Shown: piece after piece, positions 9,523 to 20,154 of the stretch
Layout: each line of letters opens with the position of its first letter
How positions within the stretch are numbered: the first letter of the stretch is position 1
DNA from: Cherax quadricarinatus
Lineage: Eukaryota; Arthropoda; Malacostraca; Decapoda; Parastacidae
Reading direction: 5' to 3'
Assembly (NCBI RefSeq): GCF_038502225.1
Contig: NC_091292.1
Span: forward strand, 53,835,111-53,899,110
Length of the DNA stretch: 64,000 nucleotides
Made by a program: the position numbers and the translations under genes
The notes under the pieces: generated by a model
What the model was told of the DNA's origin: nothing
What the model saw: the letters and a program-made list of their open reading frames with translations, nothing else
Databases searched by the model: none

Positions 9523-10734
9523 TGTTACAAAAAACGCGATTCTAAAAGCTTAGACATCTCCAGTGAATACTAGAAAGGACTGCCCTTCTAGCATCCAGCC
9601 TGTTACTGGGTTTTCGTAACAAGTAGTCAGTATCCTTGTCCAATTGTCCATTAAAATTCAGTATTATTCAATAGTGCTTCAGGATTACAACTGGTAGGCT
9701 ACTAACTAGAGAAATTAAAATTTAATAAATTTATTAAGTCTAGAGGTATATTATCAAATTAAATTAAATTAATCACAGTAATGAAAACAATATCAATCTC
9801 TCGAGTTCAATATTATTGTGCTGAAAGCACATATCACATTTATAATTCTTAAGTACCGTCTGGTACATTAACATTTAATAAGATATTACAAATATGTACA
9901 AGTAAGTTTGTGTATGTGTGTAAGTGCTCTAAGTAGTTTGCTATGTCTCACGACTCAACTAGACTTAAACAAGTGACTGACAAAGTCCTCAAATAAAATA
10001 ACTTCTTGACCGACTGGCAACCAGAACAGTCTGCTTGAACAATGAAAAGAATGCTAAGCCCAATAGCCATATAACAAGCGACTGCGACACAATCAGGATC
10101 AAGGAGATAATATAATGACACTAAGTAGGGACCATCAGCAGATCCTCCACAAAAGTTACAAAACTCCCATACTACTGAATCTAAGTTCAGCATAGGAAAA
10201 ACCCGACTGTGACAATACACAGAAACCAGTACAAAATTAGGTCAGAAGCTATAGCTAAGGACCTGAGATGCTCAGAGTGTCTATGTGACACACAACCTCA
10301 GTACAACGTCGAAAATCACGAAGTCTATACAATGTTCTGTGAACAGAGTTCTACAGAACTAACAAGAATAATGAGACAGACAATCTGTCCAACCACCAAG
10401 CGAGTCTAGAGCAGACTGAATACTTCACGAGAGGTGAGGAAACCCCCCCCTCGATCACGTGATAGCCCCGTGGACAGCACAGGTCAGAAGCCGGCAGTAT
10501 AACGAGCGACAAGCGATAATTACAGTAGTTTGACAATCAAGACTTGAACTGAGCACTTAATATGTACATCCTAACAACATAAGTCAAATAACAATATAAC
10601 AGTCAAATAATAATATAAAGTCATACATTTACGATTTAGCTATTATCGCAAATATAAGCAATATAAAATTAAATGAAAAGGTAATATACATTATATATAT
10701 ACATAATAATCATTGTAACTCAGGGGTTGCAACA
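9523..10734 (-). repeat. 5' LTR (complete)
   Basis: About 1,212 bp. On the minus strand it starts TGTTGCAACC (10734) and ends GTAACA (9523), giving TG...CA termini next to the primer site. It matches 1-1034. No TATA box or poly(A) signal was assigned with confidence. Confidence 0.85.
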
Positions 10735-10918
10735 CCACTGCCAAGGACCTCAACGGAATGGGATGGACCCTGGTACCCTTCCCCCTACCTAGGAACTAGA
10801 GTGCCTATGGGAAGAATCTCAAAAGCTGAAACTAGGAAGGGAATAGGGAAGGAGGGGGAGGAAAGGGAAAAAGGGGAGATGGAGAGGATGGGATAGGGAA
10901 AGGGGGGACTGGGGGGTA
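10735..10918. other. Unassigned spacer, G-rich
   Basis: A gap between the LTR element and the Tigger element. It holds a purine/G-rich low-complexity run (about 10830-10917) and no gene that I can recognise. Confidence 0.5.
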
Positions 10919-13252
10919 CAGTGGACCCCCGCATAGCGACTTTAATCCGTGCAAGAGGGCTCATTGTTATGCGAAATGATCTGTATGCGAATGAATTTTC
11001 CCCATAAGAAATAATGGAAATCAAATTAATCCGTGCAAGACACCCAAAAGTATGAAAAAAAAAAATTTACCACATGAAATGTTAATTTTAATACACACAA
11101 ACTGAAAAAGGCATGCACAATTACATGACACTTACTTTTATTGAAGATCTGGTGATGACTGATGGGATGGGAGGAGGGGAGAGAGAGTGTTAGTGTTTAG
11201 AAGGGGAATCCCCTTCCATTAAGACTTGAGGTGTCGAGTCCTTTTCTGGGGATACTTCCCTTCTTCTTTTAATGCCACTAGGACCAGCGTCAGAGTCACT
11301 GGACTTCTTTTGCACAACATATCTGTCCATAGTGGCCTGTACCTCTCGTTCCTTTATGACTTCCCTAAAGTGTTTCACAACATTGTCAGTGTACAGGTTG
11401 CCAACACGGCTTGCAATAGCTGTGTGAGGGTGATTTTCATCCATGAAGGTTTGCACTTCAAGCCACTTTGCACAGATTTCCTTAATCTTTGTAGTAGGCA
11501 ACTTCTTCAATTTCTCTCTCCCCTCCTCTGAACCAGTTTCCTCAAGGTCTGGCCTCTTGCTGTTGAAGTTGATCTATCAGCTCATCAGTGGTTAGTTCTT
11601 CATTGTCCTCCTCCACCAACTCTTCCACATCATCCCCACTAACCTCCAACCCTAAGGACTTTCCCAATGCCACAATGGATTCCTCAACTGGCATAATCCT
11701 CTCAGGGTTAGCCTCAAACCTTTCAAAATCCCTTTTGTCTACACATTCTGGCCACAGTTTCTTCCAAGCAGAGTTCAAGGTCTTCTTAGTCACTCCCTCC
11801 CAAGCCTTACCTATAAGGTTTACACAATTGAGAATATTAAAGTGCTCTCTCCAAAACTCTCTTAGAGTCAGTTGAGTTTCTGAGGTCACTACAAAGCACC
11901 TTTCAAACAGAGCTTTTGTGTACAGTTCTTTGAAGTTTGCAATAACCTGCTGGTCCATGGGCTGCAGGAGAGGAGTGGTATTAGGAGGCAAAAACTTCAC
12001 CTTAATGAATTTCATGTCCCCACAAAGTCGCTCTGCCACGTCTGTAGGATGACCAGGGGCATTGTCTAACACCAGGAGGCACTTAAGTTCTAATTTCTTT
12101 TCAGTTAGGTAATCTTTCACATTGGGGGCAAATGCATGGTGTAACCAGTCATAGAAAAAGTCCCTAGTGACCCATGCCTTACTGTTTGCCCTCCACAGCA
12201 CACACAAATTCTCCTTGAGGACATTCTTTTGCCTGAACGGTCTGGGAGTTTCAGAGTGATACACTAATAAAGGCTTCACTTTGAAATCACCAGTAGCATT
12301 GGAACACATCAACAAAGTAAGCCTGTCTTTCATAGGCTTATGTCCTGGGAGTGCCTTTTCCTCCTGAGTAATGTAGGTCCTGCTTGGCATTTTCTTCCAA
12401 AACAGGCCTGTTTCATCACAATTAAACACTTGTTCAGGTTTCAGTCCTTCACTGTCTATGTACTCCTTGAATTCCTGCACATATTTTTCAGCTGCTTTGT
12501 GGTCCGAACTGGCAGCCTCACCATGCCTTATCACACTATGTATGCCACTACGCTTCTTAAATCTCTCAAACCAGCCTTTGCTGGCCTTAAATTCACTCAC
12601 ATCATCACTAGTTGCAGGCATTTTTTTAATTAAATCCTCATGCAACTTCCTAGCCTTTTCGCTTATGATCGCTTGAGAGACGCTATCTCCTGCTAGCTGC
12701 TTTTCATTTATCCACACCAATAAGAGTCTCTCAACATCTTCCATCACTTGCGATCTCTGTTTCGAAAACACAGTTAAACCTTTGGCAAGAACAGCTTCCT
12801 TGATTGCCTTTCTGTTGCCCACAATAGTAGCGATGGTTGATTTGGATTTCTTGTACAACCTGGCCAGGTCGGCGACACGCACTCCACTTTCATACTTATC
12901 AATGATCTCTTTCTTCATCTCTATAGTAATTCTCACCCTTATTGCTGTAGGGTTGGCACTAGAAGCTTTCTTGGGGCCCATGGTCACTTATTTGGCAGAT
13001 AAAATCACCAAAAACACTGTAATAATACGAAATGTTCCGATTGTATGCTTGGATGTTACCGCAGAGGCTGGCTGGTAAACAATGCCACCGGCGGCACATG
13101 TGAGGCTGGCTAAGGGCGCACATTGGACGCGTCTCGGACGAAGAGCGGTGAGCGGGTTTTTGAGCGGTATGCGAGGCAAAATTTTTGCGATAAAAGCGAG
13201 CGGTATGCGGATTGTACGTTATGTGATGGCGACGGTATGCGGGGGTCCACTG
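10919..13252 (-). mobile_element. Tigger/pogo DNA transposon, near full length (copy A)
   Basis: The inverted ends CAGTGGACCCCCGCATA (from 10919) and its imperfect complement ending CCACTG (13252) are flanked by TA on both sides (10917-10918 and 13253-13254), as in the Tc1/mariner superfamily. The 2,334-bp body carries one minus-strand transposase. Subterminal repeats with the motif AATCCGTGCAAGA sit on the left. This is the least damaged Tigger in the window. Confidence 0.92.
11190..12981 (-). pseudogene. Tigger transposase with a single +1 frameshift
   Basis: From the ATG at 12981 the frame encodes 479 residues: an N-terminal psq-type helix-turn-helix (about 20-65), a CENP-B/Tc5-type second DNA-binding domain (about 75-150), and a DDE_1 catalytic domain with three carboxylates in CDETG (~189), LDNAPGH (~306) and PMDQ (~343), the DDD form usual for Tigger. 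The frame stops at 11542 because of one extra base compared with the second copy near 37605. The C-terminal ~106 codons continue in another frame (11510-11190) and end in SPSKH. Full protein would be about 590 residues. The enzyme would bind the inverted ends in the nucleus and cut and paste the element into TA. Confidence 0.88.
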
Positions 13253-13254
13253 TA

Positions 13255-14609
13255 ATTAGGCTCGGTCTGAGGAAGGTGACCATAAAGTCTAATTCCTCAC
13301 ACCAAGAGCCTCTTCACCGTGCCAAGGAGCCCCCCTTGAAGAGGAAGTCACTGCAAAGTCTGACTGAGGAGGAAAAAAAAACAAATCTCACTACTATTTA
13401 GGTTGAAAGATGGGTTGATGGGATCTTAATCTCACAGGGTTAACCCTTCAGGGGGAATGCAACCCATCAATGATGGGGGTTATTCCTATATACAAAAAAT
13501 TATGCTTCACAAACTCCTGTATTTTACATATCATAGCCTTTTAAAACTTCTTATTTTGTACCTAAAATATCAAGTAACATACCTGTAGTCTGACAGAGTA
13601 CGTAGAATATGCAGTCATTCTAATAGGATTATTTTGTAAGTGAATGAAGGAAAGCATGTGTTGTGAAATACCTTTTATTACAATGGTAGCAAACTGTTAT
13701 AATAAAGTGTTCATTATTGAGCAAAAAGTTTATCTTAAAGGATACATATCAAACTAGAAATTTATCAATAAATTAATGAAAAAAGTGCTACGGTAAGAGA
13801 AAGTATTTTGTGCAGTAGCAGTTACATAACGTGTGGTGGACAGTTATTTGTTTGCAACTTTTGCCAACTGTATTAAAATTGTAGTAAAGCATCATTCATC
13901 ACACATACCACTGATATTTCAACTGTGATAAATTACTTGAATAAATAAAAAATCATTGAGCATTATATGTATATATACCATTAAAGGCATTATCCATTTG
14001 CAATAAAAAATCAAATTAACCCTTCCAGATCTGTCCCCATGTAAGACACTGTGGTTGGTGAAAAAGGTACTGCATACAAAAAGGTGTTATACTACCTAAT
14101 TTTACAGTGCAGCACCTTAGATTTCTGTATAGGTACACTATTGTGACAAATGAAGATTTAACTAAAGACATTCCAACAAAGCCAATTTTAGATTAAAAAC
14201 AAAGGGTTTGGGCATGGAAAAGATTTAGATCTTAAAAGGTTAACAAATATAATAAAATCTTGGGATGAAGACTAACATAAGCCAAATAATAATAATAATA
14301 ATAAAAAAAAAAGTGGTGGTGGTTTCGGTATGATTTCTAAGTTGGTAATCTATGAGTGTCAGTGCTATATAGCTACTACCTTCACCTCATGCCTGCGAGT
14401 CATCAGTTTAGTGTGACACAGTACCTTCACCTCATACCTGTGCTACATAGTTACTACCTTCACCTTGTGACTGCGGGTCATCAGTTCACAGCCAATATAA
14501 TCCCTCCCTCATACTGTTAGCAGGATGACAACAAAATTTAAAAGTGTACTAGTAGAAAATAGGTTACAAACTGTTACCTCGAGGTTGTTAACGTTTTTGT
14601 AGTTACAAC
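13255..14609. other. No gene seen; repeat fragments
   Basis: The first ~100 bp (13256-13350) resemble part of the dispersed repeat at 14610-14783 (TAATTCC, CAAGAGCCTC, CCTTGAAGAGG). An AAT microsatellite lies at 14288-14310. A local partial duplication (ACCTTCACCTCATGCCTG type) lies at about 14380-14480. The rest is AT-rich and shows no coding signal. Confidence 0.5.
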
Positions 14610-14783
14610 AGTATTATTATTATAATTATGGAGGGGCGCTAAACCCGTAGGATTATACAGCGCATGTGGGGGTAGTGGATGGAAGGTATTCAGGCTCAAT
14701 TCAGGGAACTGGAGAACAGATCCAATTCCCTAGATCAACAGCCCCTCACCAGTGTCATGGAACCTCCCTTGAGGGGTACAATA
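14610..14783 (+). repeat. Dispersed repeat with GGGGCGCTAAACCCGTAGG start
   Basis: A GC-richer block in AT-rich DNA, containing GCTAAACCCGTAGGATTATA, CAATTCCCTAGATCAA and CTTGAGGGG. A diverged partial copy lies at 13256-13350. It is bounded by ATT/ATA-rich DNA. I take it as a short interspersed repeat of unknown class. Confidence 0.5.
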
Positions 14784-15256
14784 ATATTGCTATACTTGTA
14801 GTCCCCCATCTTCAGTGAGTATTTTATCGGAGTGTAATATTCTCAAGTTTGCAGTAGATGTAGTATATAGTGAATATCTTTCTCTTGGAGTCATCCCATC
14901 AGTCCACAACTCTGCATGTGAGTAAATATTTTCCAATAGTCTTATGACACAGGTTTTTCTCAGTTTACATCTGTAACAGCTTTGATCTCCCTCTTAATGG
15001 TGCTAAGAAATACTGATTTTCTAGTAACCTCTTTTTTTTTATTTTATGTTATTATATCTCTTCTTTACCCTTTATTAACCATCAAAGATATTTTCGGTGT
15101 TTTCAGTCTTACTTTATAACTCGCATTTCACAGCATGGGCAGCCATTTTATCATACATCTTTCTGACTTTGCTATTTTTTCTATATGTACTGTATTACCT
15201 GCATTTTTCAAGTTGTGTGAAAATGTTCTTGGGAAGAAACTTGTACCTGCATAATA

Positions 15257-15579
15257 CAGCCTCTCCTCACCTAACAACGGAGTTCCATTCCTAAGACCAT
15301 GTCGGCAAATGAATGCGTCACTAAGCAAGGTGCATACTATGATGGCAGTGGGTTTGTGTTAACCATCTTTGATATTGCTTTAATGTCACCTTTACATCAT
15401 TTATAACATTTTTTATACATTTTTATATGTTTATACAGTAGTGTAATTTATACTGTAATAAACAGAATAGAGGAAATCAGCTCTTAATATACATTATCTA
15501 GGTATGAATACTGGTCAGAGAGCCCGTTGTAAGTCCAAGTTGTCAGTAAACAAGTACGTCACTAAGTGAGAAGAGGCTG
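15257..15579. mobile_element. MITE family M1, copy 1
   Basis: The terminal inverted repeats CAGCCTCTCCTCACCTAAC and its complement ending GGCTG are flanked by TA. It is about 323 bp and non-coding. Two further copies lie at 47405-47726 and 51119-51438, with a shared interior (AATAAACAGAATAGAGGAAA). It is a Tc1/mariner-type miniature element. Confidence 0.85.
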
Positions 15580-15906
15580 TAATGTCTGCATATGCTCTTC
15601 TGAAAAGGCAAAAGTATTGATGTATTTTTTCTTTACGTTGTCCTGTGCTGGTGGAAAATGGCTTTATTTTTGTGTGTACATATATACAATGCTACTACTG
15701 CAGACTCCAATATATGTTTGGAAATTTTCTCTTTAGATTTTTGTCATTCACTTAACTGAATGTCCTTTTTAAGTTCATGGGTGTAGCATAAAAGTTTTTG
15801 ATAAATGCCATTACTGTATGTGATCTTCTGGTGACATTCTTGTTTATAATTACTCCTACATCTCAGTATAATGCTGTCAGTACAATGTTGACACACAATC
15901 TTCAGT

Positions 15907-16105
15907 CTCCATAGGGAAGTGGAACAGAATTCTTCCTCCGTGAGCCATGAGTGTTGTAAGAGGCGACTAAAATGCCAGGAGCAAAGGGGTAGTAACCGCT
16001 TCTCCTGTATAAAACTAAATTCAAAAAGAGAAACTTTCGTTTTTCTTTTTAGGTCACCCTACCTCAGTGGTATACGGCCAGTTTGTTGGAAAAAATCTTC
16101 AGTAC
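15907..16105 (+). mobile_element. SINE-like RTE derivative, copy 1
   Basis: The first ~130 bp (from CCATAGGGAAGTGGAACAG through AGGCGACTAAAATGCC to TCTCCTGTATA) match the 5' untranslated end of the RTE-like LINEs at 32450 and 39840. The last ~60 bp (GGTCACCCTACCTCAGTGG and on) match the LINE 3' terminal hairpin. It therefore looks like an internally deleted LINE mobilised in trans. No pol III promoter boxes are apparent. Confidence 0.7.
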
Positions 16106-16164
16106 AATATGTTATCATACAATTTAGATTTTTCAAGTACTGTTGTCAGTATAGCTACTGAATT

Positions 16165-16294
16165 CCCCATACTTATACTTGTGCAGTATATTGTAGGTCG
16201 TATCCATGTATATATTTAGGCTCCCTTTCCCCACACTTATACTTGTGTAGTATATTGTAGGTCGTATCCATGTAAATATTTAGGCTCCCTTTCA
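16165..16294 (+). repeat. Tandem duplication, two units of ~65 bp
   Basis: The unit containing ACTTATACTTGTG, TATTGTAGGTCGTATCCATG and TTAGGCTCCCTTTC occurs twice head to tail with few differences. Confidence 0.85.
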
Positions 16295-17401
16295 GTAGGC
16301 TCAGCGACTAGCATGTGTGATGTCACATGATGCGCATGTGTGCATGAGAATCCTTGTAACTCTCTCAGTTCTCGTATACGTCTACGCCAGGCAAGACACA
16401 GCAGGTTGGGCTCTCCCTCTTCATACTCTGCTAATATAAGTGTTACCATCCAACAAGTGTGTTTAACTCCAACCATCACATCTCCTATGAACCCCCACTA
16501 CACTGTAACTTGTTTTTGCTTCCTGCCATTTTCATTACCTTGTTGTGATCAACATCCACTAGTACATCCATTTGAAAAGTGTACCTTTCTGTTAACACTT
16601 TCAGGGTCCAGAGGCCAAATTTCAAAGTGTGCACCAGTGTCCAAGAATTTTCAAAAAATATTTTTGTTATTTTTTCTTATGAAATGGTAGTGAATCTTTT
16701 TCTGAAGGTAATAAAACAAAAAGTACAAATTTGATGGAAAATTGACGAAACTGTGCTCTTGCGAATTTTGATGTGTTAGCGATATTTACGCATCGGCGAT
16801 TTTGCCGATTTTGACTCCCATTTTAGGCCAATTCTTTGCTATTTCACTAGTATTACTTCTATTCTATTGATTGAGCACAAGAAATTGACAACTCAACTGT
16901 TTCACCTACAAAATAAAGTGATTGGAAATTGGTAATTTGGCAAATTTAGTGCAAAGTTCAAAATATTCCAATTTCAAAATAGGGTCCAGAATAAACAATG
17001 CAGCCATTCCTGGCACTAAACTAATATTTCCTCTGTTCATTAGTTACGTTTTCAGGCTTTACAAATGAATTCCATTTTGATTTATAATTCACATAATGAA
17101 ATTTTATTCAAACCAAAAAATAGAAGATTTACTGTCATGTAATATTGTAATAATTGTATAAATAATATCAGCACATTTTTTTTTTTTCAAGAAGTCGGCC
17201 GTCTCCCACCGAGGCAGAGTGACCCAAAAAAGAAAGAAAATCCCCAAAAAGAAAATACTTTCATCATCATTCAACACTTTCACCACACTCGCACATTATC
17301 ACTGTTTTTGCAGAGGTGCTCAGAATACAACAGTTTAGAAGCATACACATATAAAGATACACAACATATCCCTCCAAACTGCCAATATCCCAAACCCCTC
17401 C

Positions 17402-17437
17402 TTTCATATAGTCGGACTCAAGTCCGACTATATGAAA
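17402..17437. repeat. Perfect 17-bp hairpin in the LINE 3' UTR
   Basis: The arms TTTCATATAGTCGGACT (17402-17418) and AGTCCGACTATATGAAA (17421-17437) are separated by 2 bp. Sister LINE copies carry only one arm and have other DNA (through CCTGCACTTTAAAGG) in place of the second, so the second arm is a local inverted copy. Confidence 0.9.
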
Positions 17438-17463
17438 ATAACCGGTTTCCCTGAATCCCTTCA

Positions 17464-18813
17464 CTAAATATTACCCTGCTCACACTCCAACAGATCGTCA
17501 GGTCCCAAGTACCATTCGTCTCCATTCACTCCTAACACGCTCACGCACGCTTGCTGGAAGTCCAAGCCTCTTGCCCACAAAACCTCCTTTACCCCCTCTC
17601 TCCAACCCTTTCGAGGACGACCCCTACCCCACCTTCCTTCTCCTATAGATTTATATGCTTTCCATGTCATTCTACTTTGATCCATTCTCTCTAAATGACC
17701 AAACCACCTCAACAACCCCTCTTCTGCCCTCTGACTAATGCTTTTATTAACTCCACACCTTTTCCTAATTTCCACACTCCGAATTTTCTGCATAATATTT
17801 ACACCACACATTGCCCTTAAACAGGACATCTCCACTGCCTCCAACCGTCTCCTCGCTGCTGCATTTACCACCCAAGCTTCACACCCATATAAGAATGTTG
17901 GTACTACTATACTTTCATACATTCCCTTCTTTACCTCCATAGATAACGTTTTTTGACTCCACATATACCTCAACGCACCACTCACCTTTTTTCCCTCATC
18001 AATTCTATGATTAACCTCATCCTTCATAAATCCATCCGCTGACACGTCAACTCCCAAGTATCTGAAAACATTCACTTCTTCCATGCTCCTCCTCCCCAAT
18101 TTGATATCCAATTTTTCTTTATCTAAGTCATTTGACACCCTCATCACCTTACTCTTTTCTATGTTCACTTTCAACTTTCTACCTTTACACACATTCCCAA
18201 ACTCATCCACTAACCTTTGCAATTTTTCTTTAGAATCTCCCATAAGCACAGTATCATCAGCAAAAAGTAACTGTGTCAATTCCCATTCTGAATTTGATTC
18301 CCCAAAATTTAATCCCACCCCTCTCCCAAACACCCTAGCATTTACTTCCTTTACAACCCCATCTATAAATATATTAAACAACCATGGTGACATTACACAT
18401 CCCTGTCTAAGACCTACTTTTACCGGGAGGTAGTCTCCCTCTCTTCTACACACCCTAACCTGAGCCTCACTATCCTCATAAAAACTCTTTACAGCATTTA
18501 ATAACTTACCACCTATTCCATATACTTGCAACATCTGCCACATTGCTCCTCCATCCACTCTATCATATGCCTTTTCTAAATCCATAAATGCAATAAAAAC
18601 TTCCCTACCTTTATCTAAATACTGTTCACATATATGCTTCAATGTAAACACTTGATCTACACATCCCCTACCCACTCTGAAACCTCCTTGCTCATCCACA
18701 ATCCTACATTCTGTCTTACCTCTAATTCGTTCAATTATAACCCTACCGTACACTTTTCCTGGTATACTCAGTAAACTTATTCCTCTATAATTTTTACAGT
18801 CTCTTTTGTTCAC
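17464..18813 (-). pseudogene. RTE-like ORF, RT domain onward (5'-truncated)
   Basis: About 449 residues remain open: RT palm with FMDLEKAYDRV and LLFADDTVLMGD, followed by the [23 protein letters not shown] and GRGRPRKGW motifs of the C-terminal region. The apurinic-like endonuclease and the start of RT are absent. Near the end a 4-base loss relative to copy 32589-35513 shifts the frame, so the last ~20 residues are non-native. RT itself has no stop. Confidence 0.9.
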
Positions 18814-19304
18814 ATTTTGTTCACATTTGTGAACATATATTAGACTCGCCAGCTGGTGTGTATTAGAGGTGTAAGATCATTTGTTTACTCTTGAACATGG
18901 GCAAAAATTTAACATTTCTGCTACTTCGAGCTCAGTTTCAAGCCATTTTCAGCACTAAAACCAATCAAAATCATCTCTATTTCTGAAATATATCTTTCAT
19001 TCTATCAAATGAGACCAAGAAATCGCAAATACAACTATAAAAAACACATGAAAAACAGTGCAAAGTTGCTGTTTTAATCGAAAATTACGGTCTCGGTTTT
19101 TTCTCTCTCATTATGCACTGTATGCTGCAGGATTTGTTTTATGTGGTGCACGCATACCACATAGATGTATTCTATCATATCTAGGCCCAAATTTACTGTT
19201 CACAGCTTATCAGAGTGAGCTGAGCTCATGGCGTAGATCTACGGTTTGGACCCTCAACGTAAAGCTGTAGATCTATGGCACGGACCCTGAAAAGGTTAAG
19301 AGCA

Positions 19305-20061
19305 ATATTTATTTTTACTCATTTCTTCCTGCTATTCAAAGATTTCAGTGCCATCCTTGAATGCATATGAATACAAGCTTCCTGGACTTTGTTATACCTA
19401 CTCTTGAAGTTATGAATGGACAGAGTGTTTACAATTTCCTCCTCCAGCTCATTCCTCATTCTAATCACCCTGAGACTAAAGAAGCTTTTTTTGGACACTT
19501 CTATGGTTCGTATGTTTTTAGCTTGTATCTGTAGCTCCTTGTCCCTGGGCCCCTGCTCTTGAACAGCCTATCTCTGCTCTGTCAATGCCTCTTAATACTA
19601 TATACAGTACATCAAAATCATGTCCCCTTTTTCCTTCTGTCATCCACGATCATCAGAATCCTTTCCTTTAGTCTCTCCTTGTATCACATTCCTCTCAACA
19701 CTAGATCAAATCTTGTTGCAAACTTTTGGACTTACTTTGGTTCTCACACATGTTTGATCTGACGGGGGTTACATACTGGAGCTGTCTGTTTAGGCTCCTG
19801 AAATCTTCCAAACTTGAACATACAATGTTCCTGGATTATGTATACCTCTAATGTTTGTCAAACTGATGACTCTCAGGTCCTTGTTTTCCTCAGACTATAA
19901 ATATTTCCCTCCCTCAAGGTGCTCCACCACCCTCTTCATTACAATCTTCCCAAGAACTTTTGATAATATACATGTCACTGACATTGGCCTGTAGTTCAAG
20001 GCTTCCTGCCCTCTTCTTTTCTTACATGTGAGTACCATATAAATGTTCTTCTTTTATTTAT
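19305..20061 (-). pseudogene. CR1/jockey-like LINE fragment
   Basis: Minus-strand translation around 20040-19930 gives an RT-like block with NYRPMSVTCILSKVLGKIV. Around 19480-19320 it gives the C-terminal block with IRMRNELEEEIVNTLSIHNF typical of this LINE group. The RT core between them is missing and stops are scattered, so this is a decayed, internally deleted copy. Confidence 0.65.
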
Positions 20062-20134
20062 AGTGGTCCCATAACAAGGACCCTCAACTGGTCACCTTCA
20101 GTGACCAGTTGAGGGTTCTTGTTATGGGACCACT
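20062..20134. repeat. 34-bp arm hairpin with one mismatch
   Basis: Left arm 20062-20095 and right arm 20101-20134 are reverse complements except for one G/A difference, with a 5-base loop (CTTCA). It lies at the edge of the CR1/jockey-like fragment. Confidence 0.92.
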
Positions 20135-20154
20135 CAATATAACAGCTTCTTCCT

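Larger units (their letters stand above)
1..10734 (-). mobile_element. Ty3/gypsy-superfamily LTR retrotransposon, Gmr1-like (integrase before RT)
   Basis: Two near-identical long repeats (1-1034 and 9523-10734) bracket a minus-strand gag and pol. The primer site lies 2 bp inside the right LTR and a G-tract abuts the left LTR, so the element reads right to left. By eye the LTRs differ at only about ten substitutions plus small indels over about 1 kb, which suggests a fairly recent insertion. The left LTR is cut by the window edge, so its target duplication cannot be checked. A piggyBac-type element (4906-7541) interrupts the protease. No envelope frame is seen between pol and the 3' LTR. The pol order protease-integrase-RT-RNase H, with Ty3-type domains, matches what is described for Gmr1 elements. 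Confidence 0.9.
17166..18815 (-). mobile_element. RTE-like LINE, 5'-truncated
   Basis: It begins within the RT domain at 18815 and extends through the full 3' untranslated region to the terminal hairpin and A-tail (T-run at 17178-17190 on plus). It is very close to the full-length copy at 32172-35857. It sits inside piggyBac-type element B and so is younger than it. Confidence 0.9.
16596..19295. mobile_element. Non-autonomous piggyBac-type element B, split by a LINE
   Basis: The ends CACTTTCAGGGTCC (16596) and the complement of CCTTTTCAGGGTCC (to 19295) are flanked by TTAA (16592-16595 and 19296-19299). Its subterminal DNA (for example GATTTTGCCGATTTTG and TTACGCATCGGCGA) matches, in reverse, the right part of the element at 57640-60022, so they are one family. 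A minus-strand RTE-like LINE (17166-18815) is inserted inside. No transposase is present. Confidence 0.85.

Noticed and set aside
17464..18813. Host developmental gene (LINE ORFs of this kind are sometimes annotated as craniofacial development protein)
   Set aside because: RT motifs, repeated copies and LINE 3' UTR show it is a retrotransposon.
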